A stretch of 64,000 nt of DNA from Novilysobacter selenitireducens. GTDB lineage: Bacteria; Pseudomonadota; Gammaproteobacteria; Xanthomonadales; Xanthomonadaceae. A model generated the notes under the pieces. It saw only the letters and a program-made list of their open reading frames with translations, ran no database searches and was not told the origin of the DNA. The DNA is taken from positions 310,001-374,000 of the forward strand of contig NZ_JAINZW010000003.1 of assembly GCF_020026895.1 (NCBI RefSeq), written 5' to 3'. Positions 43,122 through 50,903 of the stretch are shown here, one piece after another; the stretch's first letter is position 1, and each line of letters begins with the position of its first letter. The position numbers and the translations under genes were made by a program.

Positions 43122-43960
43122 TGGACCTGGCCGGCCGCGGCGTAATCCTGACCGGTGCCAGCGGCGGCATCGGCGAGCCGCTGTTCGCCGCGCTGACCGC
43201 CGCCGGCGCGCACGTGCTGGCGGTGGGGCGCAACGAGGTCCGCCTGCGCGCGCTGGCGCAGTACGTGCCTGCCGGTGCGCTGCACAACGTGGTGGCGGAC
43301 GTGGCGACAGCCGAGGGCCGTGCGCGCGTGCTGCAGGCCGCGTATGCGATGCGCCCGCTGCCGTCGATGCTGGTGCTGGGGCATGCACAGAGCGCCTTCG
43401 GGCTGTTCCAGGAGCAGGACCCCGACGCCATGGCGCGGCTGCTGCAGACCAACCTGGTGGCGCCGATGCTGCTGATCCGCACGCTGCTGCCCGTCCTGCA
43501 GACGCACGACCGCGCCGCGGTCGCCGTGCTGGGTTCGACCTTCGGCAGCTTGGCGTTTCCCGGCTTTGCCGCCTACAGCGCCAGCAAGTTCGGGCTGCGC
43601 GGCCTGACCGAAGCGCTGGCGCGCGAGTACGCCGACACGCCGGTGCGCTTCCAGTACCTGTCGCCGCGCGCCACCCGCACGCCGTTCAACACGCCGGCCG
43701 TGGACGCGCTCAATGCCGAACTCAAGACCCACAGCGACGACCCGGCCGAGGTCGCCCGCCAGCTTGTCACCGCCCTGCAGCGCGGCACGTCGCGCCTGCA
43801 GATCGGTTGGCCGGAAAAACTCTTCGCCCGCCTCAACGGGCTGTTGCCCGGGCTGGTCGACCGCAGCCTGCGCACGCAGCTGCCGGCCGTCCGCCGCCAC
43901 GCCCACCAGCCGTTCCACCCCCTGCCGGAGACCCCGCGCCATGAACCGCAACCGCAGTAA
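43121..43960 (+). CDS. Short-chain dehydrogenase/reductase
   Basis: A 279-residue SDR. Cofactor motif TGASGGIG (residues 11-18), catalytic Ser in LGSTFGS and the YSASK pair (Tyr152, Lys156). After the Rossmann core, ~60 residues (GWPEKLFARLNGLLPGLVDRSLR) form an amphipathic C-terminal extension that could bind the membrane or an acyl chain, as in SDRs acting on lipids. NAD or NADP preference not clear (VGRNE after strand two suggests NADP). Start overlaps the previous stop by one base. Confidence 0.92.
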   Translation: MDLAGRGVILTGASGGIGEPLFAALTAAGAHVLAVGRNEVRLRALAQYVPAGALHNVVADVATAEGRARVLQAAYAMRPLPSMLVLGHAQSAFGLFQEQDPDAMARLLQTNLVAPMLLIRTLLPVLQTHDRAAVAVLGSTFGSLAFPGFAAYSASKFGLRGLTEALAREYADTPVRFQYLSPRATRTPFNTPAVDALNAELKTHSDDPAEVARQLVTALQRGTSRLQIGWPEKLFARLNGLLPGLVDRSLRTQLPAVRRHAHQPFHPLPETPRHEPQPQ

Positions 43961-44603
43961 CCCCCTGTTCGGCTTCACCCTCCTGTGCGCGCTGCTGGGC
44001 GGCAACGCCTTCGCCGCCGACCCCGCGCTGCCCGCCGTCGAGCACGTGCGCGACCGCTGGGCCCAGATCAACTACCAGACCGCCAAGCCGCAGCGCGAAG
44101 CGGCCTTCGCCGACCTCGCCCTGGAGGCGGCCCAGGCACGCAAGGCGCGCCCCGGGGATGCCGAGGCATTGATCTGGGAGGGCATCGTGCTGTCCAGCCT
44201 GGCCGGCGAGAAAGGCGGCGTGGGCGCACTGGGCCTGGTCAAGCGCGCGCGCTCGGACTTCGAGGCCGCCATCAAGCTCGACCCGGGTGCCTTGGACGGC
44301 GCGGCCTACACCAGCCTGGGCGCGCTGTACTACCAGGTGCCGGGCTGGCCGATCGGGTTCGGTGATGACGACACCGCGCGCGAGCTGCTGCGCAAGGGGC
44401 TGGCAGTGGACCCCGACGGCATCGACGCCAACTACTTCTACGCCGACTTCCTGCGTGACCAGAAGGACTGGGCCGGCGCGAAGGCGGCCTACCAGAAGGC
44501 GCTGGCCGCCCCCGCGCGCCCGGGCCGCGCGACCGCGGACGCCGGCCGTCGCCGCGAGGCCGAGGCCCGGCTGAAGGAGGTGACCGCGCACCTTGCGCGC
44601 TGA
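43941..44603 (+). CDS. Exported TPR-like protein
   Basis: A 220-residue protein with a signal peptide (LFGFTLLCALLGGNAFAAD, probable cleavage after AFA). The mature part is helical, with TPR-like pairs: DFEAAIKLDPGALDGAAYTSLGAL and ELLRKGLAVDPDGIDANYFYADFL followed by AKAAYQKALAAPARPG. Its start overlaps the SDR stop by 20 bases. Being periplasmic, it could present a ligand to the sensor kinase or help export the product; both are guesses. No family name recognised beyond TPR. Confidence 0.75.
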   Translation: MNRNRSNPLFGFTLLCALLGGNAFAADPALPAVEHVRDRWAQINYQTAKPQREAAFADLALEAAQARKARPGDAEALIWEGIVLSSLAGEKGGVGALGLVKRARSDFEAAIKLDPGALDGAAYTSLGALYYQVPGWPIGFGDDDTARELLRKGLAVDPDGIDANYFYADFLRDQKDWAGAKAAYQKALAAPARPGRATADAGRRREAEARLKEVTAHLAR

Positions 44604-44628
44604 CGGGGCCGCGCACCAGACTGGCCGC

Positions 44629-45303
44629 ATGCGCATCTTGCTGGTGGAAGACGACCCGTTGCTGGGTCAGGGCCTTTGCACCGCGCTGCGGCGCGGTGCC
44701 TTCGCCGTCGACTGGGTGCATGACGGCGCCGCGGGGCTGTTCGCCATCCGCGACGACAGCTTCGACCTGGTGGTGCTGGACCTGGGCCTGCCGCGCATGG
44801 ATGGCATCGACGTCATCCGCCAGATCCGCGCCAGCGGCAACCCCGTACCCATCCTGGTGCTGAGCGCGCGCGAACGGCCGGCCGACCGCACCCTGGGCCT
44901 GGACGTGGGCGCGGACGACTACCTGGGCAAGCCTTTCGACACTGCCGAACTGCTGGCCCGCGTGCGCGCCCTGATCCGCCGCAGCGCCGGGCGCGCGCAG
45001 CCCACGCTGGAGGCCGGGCCGTTGCAGCTGGACCCCACGACGCTGGCCGCCAGCTGGCACGGCCGCAACCTGGACCTGACCCGCCGCGAGTTCGCGCTGC
45101 TGCGCCTGCTGATGGAGCAGCGCGGCCGCCCGATGGCGCGCGATGCCATCCAGCGGCACCTGTACGGCTGGAACGACGACGTCGCCAGCAACGCCGTCGA
45201 CGTGCACGTGCACGCCCTGCGCCGCAAGCTCGATCCCGGTGCGATCCGCACCGTGCGCGGTATCGGCTACGCACTGGGCGACCTGGCAGGCGCCGCCCCG
45301 TGA
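44629..45303 (+). CDS. OmpR-type response regulator, QseB/PmrA subfamily
   Basis: 224 residues from ATG 44629 (MRILLVEDDPLLG). Receiver domain with acidic pair E7/D8/D9, phosphorylation site Asp51 (LVVLDLGLPRMDG), Ser in VLSARE and Lys in LGKPF. A winged-helix output domain covers ~125-220, with RREFALLRLLM and SNAVDVHVHALRRKL, then IRTVRGIGYALG, very close to QseB. Stop overlaps the kinase start (GTGA). The four-hexamer array at the operon head is the natural candidate for its target. Confidence 0.93.
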   Translation: MRILLVEDDPLLGQGLCTALRRGAFAVDWVHDGAAGLFAIRDDSFDLVVLDLGLPRMDGIDVIRQIRASGNPVPILVLSARERPADRTLGLDVGADDYLGKPFDTAELLARVRALIRRSAGRAQPTLEAGPLQLDPTTLAASWHGRNLDLTRREFALLRLLMEQRGRPMARDAIQRHLYGWNDDVASNAVDVHVHALRRKLDPGAIRTVRGIGYALGDLAGAAP

Positions 45304-46688
45304 ACTCCATCCGCGGCACGCTGCTGCTGGTGCTGCTGGCCACGCTGGGCACGTTGATGGCGGTGGCCGGCTGGGTCAGTTACCGCGCCGGCTTGCAGGA
45401 AGCCGGCGAGATGTTCGACGCGCGCCTGGTGCAGTCCACCCGCGTGCTGGTCAGCCTGGTCGACGCGCCGTTGAGCGAGCTCAACGACTACCCGGGCGAG
45501 CCGATCGTGCTTCGCGGTTGGCATGGCCAGGCGCAGGGCGTGGGTGAAGAGCTGGCGTTCAAGGATGGCCACGCCTACGAGAACAAGCTCGCCTTCCAGG
45601 TCTGGGATGCGCGCGGCCGCCTGCTGCTGCGCTCCGACAGCGCGCCGCTCACGCCACTGGCCGAGCGTGTGCCGGGCTATGCCGACGTCGTGATCGACGG
45701 CGCGCGCTGGCGCACGTTTACCCTGCGCTCGCGCGAGGGCCGCTGGTTCCAGTCGGCCGAGTCCACCGACATCCGCCAGGAGCTGGCCACCGACATCGCC
45801 GGCGGCACGCTGACGCCCCTGGTGCTGTCGCTGCCGCTGATGGCGCTGGTGATCTGGTGGAGCGTCGCGCTGGCGACGCGGTCGCTGCGCCGGCTGTCGC
45901 ACGAGATCGGCCAGCGCGATCCCGAGCGCCTGGCGTTGCTGGACCCGGACCAGGTGCCGCGCGAAGCGCAGGGTCTGGTGCGCGCCCTCAACAGCCTGCT
46001 GCAACGGCTGGACGTGGCGCTGGTGCGCGAGCGCCGGTTCGTGGCCGACGCCGCGCACGAGCTGCGCACACCGATCAGCGCGTTGAAAGTGCACGCCGAC
46101 AACGCGCGACTGGCGCAGGATGCCGGCGACCGGGACGACTCCCAGCGCCTGCTGGCCGACAGCGTCGCGCGCGTGGAGCGCCTGATCGCGCAACTGCTGT
46201 CGCTGAGCCGGGCCGAGAACGTCGGCGGCGTCCGCCATCGCACGCGGCTGAGCCTGGACGCGCTGGTGCGGACCGAAGTCGACGAACTGCGGCCACTGGC
46301 TATGCAAAAACAGCAATCGCTGCGGGTCGACCTGGACCCCGTGCAGGTGTCGGGCGACGAGTTCGCGCTGGGGCTGCTGGTGCGCAATCTGGTTGAGAAC
46401 GCGGTGCGCTACACGCCGGCCGGCGGCACGATCGAGGTGCGCGTCTCGCACCCCGGCGCGCATGCCGTGCTGCAGGTGGACGACTCCGGCCCCGGCATCC
46501 CCGAGGTCGACCGCGAGCGCGTATTCGACCCGTTCTACCGGCGCCTGGGCTCGGGCGAGGAAGGCAGCGGCCTGGGCCTGGCCATCGCGCGGGAAGTGCT
46601 GGTTGCGCACCTGGGCACCATCCGCCTGGACCGCTCCAGCCGCCTCGGCGGACTGTCCTTGCACGTGGCACTGCCCGCCGGCGACTGA
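45300..46688 (+). CDS. Sensor histidine kinase, QseC-like
   Basis: 462 residues, GTG start coupled to the regulator. Transmembrane helix one (TLLLVLLATLGTLMAVAGWV, ~6-26), a ~135-residue periplasmic sensor domain (QAGE, FDARLVQSTRVLVSL, then YENKLAFQVWDARGRLLLRS, as in QseC), helix two (VLSLPLMALVIWW), a HAMP-like linker, HisKA box AAHELRTPISAL (His253) and an HATPase domain with NLVENAVRYTP, DSGPGIP and GLGLAIA. Expected to phosphorylate the adjacent regulator. Ligand unknown; the operon context suggests it may sense the operon's own product. Confidence 0.93.
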   Translation: MNSIRGTLLLVLLATLGTLMAVAGWVSYRAGLQEAGEMFDARLVQSTRVLVSLVDAPLSELNDYPGEPIVLRGWHGQAQGVGEELAFKDGHAYENKLAFQVWDARGRLLLRSDSAPLTPLAERVPGYADVVIDGARWRTFTLRSREGRWFQSAESTDIRQELATDIAGGTLTPLVLSLPLMALVIWWSVALATRSLRRLSHEIGQRDPERLALLDPDQVPREAQGLVRALNSLLQRLDVALVRERRFVADAAHELRTPISALKVHADNARLAQDAGDRDDSQRLLADSVARVERLIAQLLSLSRAENVGGVRHRTRLSLDALVRTEVDELRPLAMQKQQSLRVDLDPVQVSGDEFALGLLVRNLVENAVRYTPAGGTIEVRVSHPGAHAVLQVDDSGPGIPEVDRERVFDPFYRRLGSGEEGSGLGLAIAREVLVAHLGTIRLDRSSRLGGLSLHVALPAGD

Positions 46689-46711
46689 CCCGCATCCGCC
46701 AAGCGCTCCCT

Positions 46712-46854
46712 GTAGGAGCGGCTTCAGCCGCGATCCCCAACCCCAAACCCCCGCGTCCTCACGCCCCCTTTGTAGGAGCGACGTAAGTCGCGACCACCAT
46801 CTCCAAACAGGCGCCGCCATCCCCCGCCCCCTGTAGGGCCGACTTCACCCGCGA
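46712..46854. repeat. REP cluster (three units)
   Basis: Type A forward 46712-46733, type B forward 46772-46793 and a decayed A forward 46832-46854. The stretch from 46765 to about 46836 is nearly the same as 49078-49150 on the other side of the cytochrome genes. Confidence 0.88.
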
Positions 46855-46927
46855 TCAATGCACCCGGCCCCCACCGCCATCCGACCACCGCGCATATCCC
46901 CGCATGCGACCTGTGGCCTCACCTGCG

Positions 46928-47320
46928 CTACGTCCCGGCTGTCACCTCATCCATCAACGCCGTCAACGCACGCTCCACGTCCTGCGCATGCGGGCGGATG
47001 TCGGCGTCGTTGCTGACCAGCCCCAGCAGCTCGACCGGGCCGATCATCGACACCCGCGTACGCGTGCCGTCCTCGAACACCGCGATGCGGCAGGGCAGGG
47101 CGGCGGCCAGCGACGCATCGTGCGCCAGCACCTGCTGGGCGACGGCGGGGCTGCACAGCTCCAGCACGTAGCACTGGAAGTCGATGGGGTGGCCCTTCTC
47201 CTGCAGCGTCCTGTTGAAGTCGTAGCGGTGCAGCACGCCGAAGCCATGCGACTTGGCGCTGGCCTCGATGCGCTCGGCGACGGTGGCGGCGGACTGGTCG
47301 GTGGTGCGTTCGATGGTCAT
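46928..47320 (-). CDS. DUF302 family protein
   Basis: A 130-residue cytosolic protein of the DUF302 family: ATVAERIEASAKSHGFGVLH, QCYVLELCSPAVAQQVL, ALPCRIAVFEDGTRTRVSMI and the C-terminal helix. The fold is a small alpha/beta sandwich; function unknown, but members often neighbour sulfur or metal metabolism genes. It is last in a three-gene set behind two cytochromes c (12 bp after the previous stop), so they are probably one transcript. Confidence 0.88.
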   Translation of the reverse strand: MTIERTTDQSAATVAERIEASAKSHGFGVLHRYDFNRTLQEKGHPIDFQCYVLELCSPAVAQQVLAHDASLAAALPCRIAVFEDGTRTRVSMIGPVELLGLVSNDADIRPHAQDVERALTALMDEVTAGT

Positions 47321-47332
47321 GGCGGTTCCTGC

Positions 47333-48295
47333 TCAGCGCGTGGCGGGGTTGGCGCCCAGCAGGCGCCCGTCGACGGTGGTGCCGTAGGGCGAGTCCGGGT
47401 CGTCATGGAAGCGGGTGCGCGTCTCGGCGACGTCGCCGGTGAAGCGCGGGTCCTGCGGGCGCTCGTGGCCGTTCATGTACAGCGCCACGTCCCACGCATC
47501 CTGCACCGACAGCGTGCCGCCCTTGCCCAGCGGCATGTTGGCGCGGATGAAGGCCGCCGCGTTGTCCAGCTGGTGCATGCCCGCGCCCCAGTTGAAGGAC
47601 TTCGGGCCCCACAGCGGCGGAAACACCGTGCGCCCGTCCCCCTGCTGGCCCTGGCCGTCCGCGCCGTGGCAGATCGCGCAGTTGGCGGCGTACACCGCTT
47701 CGCCGCGCGCGAAGTCCGGCGGCGTGTCCGGGCGCTCGCCCTTCGGGTAGCCCGCGCCGGGCAGGGTGGCGCCCACCGGCGCGCCCTGCGACATCCAGAA
47801 CGAGTACGCCTCCAGCGCCACCACCACGTCGTGGCCGGCTGGCGGCGCGGTGCCGTCCATGCTGTAGGTGAAGCAGCCCTGCAGGCGCTCGGTGAAGTTG
47901 TTGACGCGCTGGTTCTTGCCACGGAACGCCGGGTAGCGCACCCACGCGCCCCACAGCGGCGCCGAGTCCGCCTTGCGCCCGGCGTCCAGGTGGCAGTTGC
48001 CGCAACTCAGGTCGTTGCCGACGAACTCGCCCGCATGCGTCGGCGTGTCCAGGAAGATGTCGCGGCCGCGGCGGACCATGTCGCCGAACGGGCCTTCGGG
48101 GATGTCGGCCTCCGACGGCGGACTGAACTCACCCGGCGCCGCGGCCACGGCCGGGGCCGCCGCCGTTGCGGGCGCACCCGCTGGCGCCGCATCGGACGAG
48201 GGTTGCTTGCCGGTTCGCGGCGGGCGGATGTTGTCGCAGGCCGACAGCAGCAATGCGGCGGCGGCGGCGAAGGCGAGGGCGGTGCGCGCACTCAT
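47333..48295 (-). CDS. Diheme cytochrome c lipoprotein (TsdA-like arrangement)
   Basis: 320 residues; lipobox LLLSAC at the end of the signal peptide, then a long Ala/Pro-rich tether. Two heme c sites: CGNCH (~residue 105) and CAICH (~208). The layout PFGDMVRRGRDIFLDTPTHAGEFVGNDLSCGNCHLD followed by a substrate-like loop resembles thiosulfate dehydrogenase TsdA and related diheme proteins; a distal Cys or Met ligand could not be assigned. Likely periplasmic electron transfer. Its ATG overlaps the stop of the preceding cytochrome (ATGA). Confidence 0.87.
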   Translation of the reverse strand: MSARTALAFAAAAALLLSACDNIRPPRTGKQPSSDAAPAGAPATAAAPAVAAAPGEFSPPSEADIPEGPFGDMVRRGRDIFLDTPTHAGEFVGNDLSCGNCHLDAGRKADSAPLWGAWVRYPAFRGKNQRVNNFTERLQGCFTYSMDGTAPPAGHDVVVALEAYSFWMSQGAPVGATLPGAGYPKGERPDTPPDFARGEAVYAANCAICHGADGQGQQGDGRTVFPPLWGPKSFNWGAGMHQLDNAAAFIRANMPLGKGGTLSVQDAWDVALYMNGHERPQDPRFTGDVAETRTRFHDDPDSPYGTTVDGRLLGANPATR

Positions 48296-48918
48296 CGCGA
48301 TGCCTCCATCGGCAGCTTGGAGAAATAGTCGGACACGTCGCGGATCTCCTCGGCCGTCAGCCCGCGCGCGGCGGCCTGCATCAGCCCGATGGGGTCGTTG
48401 CTGCGGCGCCCGGCCTTCCATGCTTCAAGTTGCGCGGACAGGTAGTCGGCCGTCTGCCCGGCGATCGGCGGAAATGCATCGCCCACGCCGCGCCCGCCGG
48501 GGCCGTGGCACTGCACGCAGCCCGGCACGTTGCGGTCCCACGCACCGCGTTGCGCCACCCGCGCACCGGGGTGCGCATCGCCGGGTGGGGCCGAGGCGGG
48601 CAGCGCCGTGGCCGCGTAGTAGCCGGACATCGCCTCGCGCGTTTCAGGCGACATCGCCTTGGCGATCGGCGACATCAGCGCATGCTCGCGCCGGCCCTCG
48701 GCCAGGTCGTCCAGCTGCTTGCGCAGGTAGGCCGCGTTGATGCCCGCCAGCCGCGGCATCGCGCCCTGGCCCTCGCCCTGCGCCCCATGGCAACTGGCGC
48801 ATGCCGCCAACCCGTCGCCGCCGCTGTTGGCCAGCGTTGCCGGGTTCACCGACTGCGCCTGCACCGCCCCAGCCGTGCCCGCCAGCACCACCACCGCCGT
48901 CCACTGCATCCACTTCAT
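48292..48918 (-). CDS. Diheme cytochrome c4-like protein
   Basis: 208 residues with a cleavable signal peptide (WTAVVVLAGTAGAVQAQ). Two tandem class I cytochrome domains with heme sites CASCH (~40) and CVQCH (~133) and the repeated pattern PRLAGINAAYLRKQLDD / PPIAGQTADYLSAQLEA, typical of cytochrome c4. Expected to shuttle electrons in the periplasm, probably as partner of the diheme lipoprotein encoded next. First gene of the three-gene unit. Confidence 0.92.
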   Translation of the reverse strand: MKWMQWTAVVVLAGTAGAVQAQSVNPATLANSGGDGLAACASCHGAQGEGQGAMPRLAGINAAYLRKQLDDLAEGRREHALMSPIAKAMSPETREAMSGYYAATALPASAPPGDAHPGARVAQRGAWDRNVPGCVQCHGPGGRGVGDAFPPIAGQTADYLSAQLEAWKAGRRSNDPIGLMQAAARGLTAEEIRDVSDYFSKLPMEASR

Positions 48919-49429
48919 CGCGCGCTCCGCATCTGTCCAACGGCAGGCGGCCCACTGGCCGCTACCGATCGACGCGATTCTGTGCACCACCCCCGTGCCA
49001 ACAACGTGAACCGCCCGCACGTCCGGGCCTCTACGCGGCCGCAAGCCCACACCCCAATCCCCCGGCGTCACTCACGCCCCCTTTGTAGGAGCGACGTAAG
49101 TCGCGACCACCATCCCCAAGATGGCACCGCCACCCCCCGCCCCCTGTAGGAGCGGCTTCAGCCACGACCACGCCACCCCCGACACCGACGAGCCCCACAC
49201 CCCGGCCGCCGGCACGACCTCACACGCGACACCCGCGGCCCCCGCCGCACCCCCTGCCATCGCCGCCCCTCCAACCGCCAGCGCTGGCCCAAGAAAATAA
49301 AGCGCCGCCGCAGTAACCCGGCACCGCCCCGAAACAACCGCCAACGACGCTTACCGCCGCCGGCACAAGGCCTTGGACTCCTTACCGCGCTAGCATGCGC
49401 CTCAGGGGACATCACTCCGGGGGGGTCCG
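48919..49429. repeat. Intergenic region with two REPs and C-rich sequence
   Basis: Holds the promoter side of the cytochrome operon, then type B forward (49085-49106) and type A forward (49146-49167). From 49170 to 49380 the plus strand is C/A-rich with no credible gene. A GGGGGG ribosome site precedes the next ATG. Confidence 0.7.
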
Positions 49430-50872
49430 ATGCGTTCTTTGCTTATTGCTTCATTGCTGGCTTTTTCGCTGACGCCCGGGAGCGTTGCGGCCCAATCGCT
49501 CGAGGAAAGCTACGCCCAGCTGTGCTCCAAGCCGGCCGATGCCAAGACCGAAGCGTGCCAGGTACTGGCAAAGTCGCTGATGGAAAAATTGCAGGCGCAA
49601 CCGGCTTCACCAGCCAGTGTGCCGGCCGCTCAGGAGTCTGGCAGTGGGGACGCCGCACCGGACCTGGTGGGCATGCAGCGTTGGGGTTTCTTCGCCGACC
49701 TGGTCGGTCAGGATCTGATCGATATCCAGTACGAGAACCCGAGCAACATCACGTTCACCCCTGCCACTCTGGAGTACGTCTGGGAGGAGCCGGGGGAAGT
49801 GATGGTGCTGCTCGAGAAGCGGCCGGACGGCACCGTCACGCATGGCGCGACCCTGCAGTGGGATGCAACGCATCGCGGCCTGCGCGAAACGACGCCTGGA
49901 GGTGGGGCCAGCAGCCTGTACGAATGGCAGCCCGACGGGTCGGCCATCGTCAGCGCCGGAGCCGTGCGCATGGTCTTTCGCCGCCTTGCCGATGGCGCGC
50001 TGGAAATGCTCATCGAGGATGACAAGGGTCAGGGGTGGCAGCTGATGAACCGCCGTCACCGGGTGCCGGCAACCGCTGCCAACCTGGAAACCCAGGCCTT
50101 GATGAAGCAGGTTGAGGCCAACATGGCTGAAACGCAGAAGCTGATGGCCGAGATAACGCGTGCGGACGCAGAGCTCAAAGCCAGCCCACTTTGGCAGCAG
50201 ACGCTGGCCAACCAGGCCCGTGCCGAGGCGGAGCGGAAGCGCAAGGCCGAACGCGGCAGCTCGTTCGATGCCTTTCTCCGAGGGGTCAATTCCGCTCTGG
50301 ATTCCGGTCTGGAGGTAGCGCGCGCCCAGGAAGCGCAGTCACGCTACGAACTCGATTCGACGCTGGCCGACATCAACGCGCAGGCCCGCGCGCAGCAGGC
50401 GGCGCAGTCGCAGGCCTCTGCCATGCGCTCCGGAACGGGCTACACGGCGCAGCCCGCCGCACCGCCCGCGTCCACGCCGCCGGCCACCACCACCTACACC
50501 GCCGTCCAGGGCCCGGGTACGGGTTCGTGGGCCAGCGCAGGGCGGGGCAGCTCGGCTGGCGGCGCCAGTTCGATGGGAACCTCCGGCAGCGCCTCGACTC
50601 GTGATGACGCGTCCATGTGTGTCTCCCCGCCGGTCACCAGCACCCACACGTGCGCCGACCTCAGTGGCTACAAGGCGATGGTGTCCAACACCTGCGCCGT
50701 GCCGGTGGACGTGCGCGTCTGCTTCATGACCGACGGGGGGTGGAACTGTCAGTCCAACTACGGCCTGGCGCCAGAGGCCACCTGGGAGCCGGGCTGGTGC
50801 CATGCCAACACCGGTGAGGTGTTCCATGCGGTCCGTTACAGCGACAGCGACGAGCCGCTCGACCAGCCGTAA
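49430..50872 (+). CDS. Secreted modular protein, paralogue 1 of 3
   Basis: 480 residues with a signal peptide (LLIASLLAFSLTPGSVAA). N-terminal module (~22-60) LEESYAQLCSKPADAKTEACQVL with two Cys; then a beta-rich domain opening QRWGFFADLVGQDL; a helical Glu/Lys/Gln-rich stretch (~210-290); then the C-terminal half shared with the next two genes: EVARAQEAQSRYELDSTLAD, a Pro/Thr/Ser linker, and a six-Cys domain (SMCVSPP, HTCADLSGYK, NTCAVPVDVRVCF, NCQSNYG, WCHANTG). No known family. Extracytoplasmic by its signal and disulfide-ready Cys. 31 bp before the second copy. Confidence 0.82.
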   Translation: MRSLLIASLLAFSLTPGSVAAQSLEESYAQLCSKPADAKTEACQVLAKSLMEKLQAQPASPASVPAAQESGSGDAAPDLVGMQRWGFFADLVGQDLIDIQYENPSNITFTPATLEYVWEEPGEVMVLLEKRPDGTVTHGATLQWDATHRGLRETTPGGGASSLYEWQPDGSAIVSAGAVRMVFRRLADGALEMLIEDDKGQGWQLMNRRHRVPATAANLETQALMKQVEANMAETQKLMAEITRADAELKASPLWQQTLANQARAEAERKRKAERGSSFDAFLRGVNSALDSGLEVARAQEAQSRYELDSTLADINAQARAQQAAQSQASAMRSGTGYTAQPAAPPASTPPATTTYTAVQGPGTGSWASAGRGSSAGGASSMGTSGSASTRDDASMCVSPPVTSTHTCADLSGYKAMVSNTCAVPVDVRVCFMTDGGWNCQSNYGLAPEATWEPGWCHANTGEVFHAVRYSDSDEPLDQP

Positions 50873-50903
50873 GAATTCCATCGCATCCATTCCCGGAACC
50901 ACC

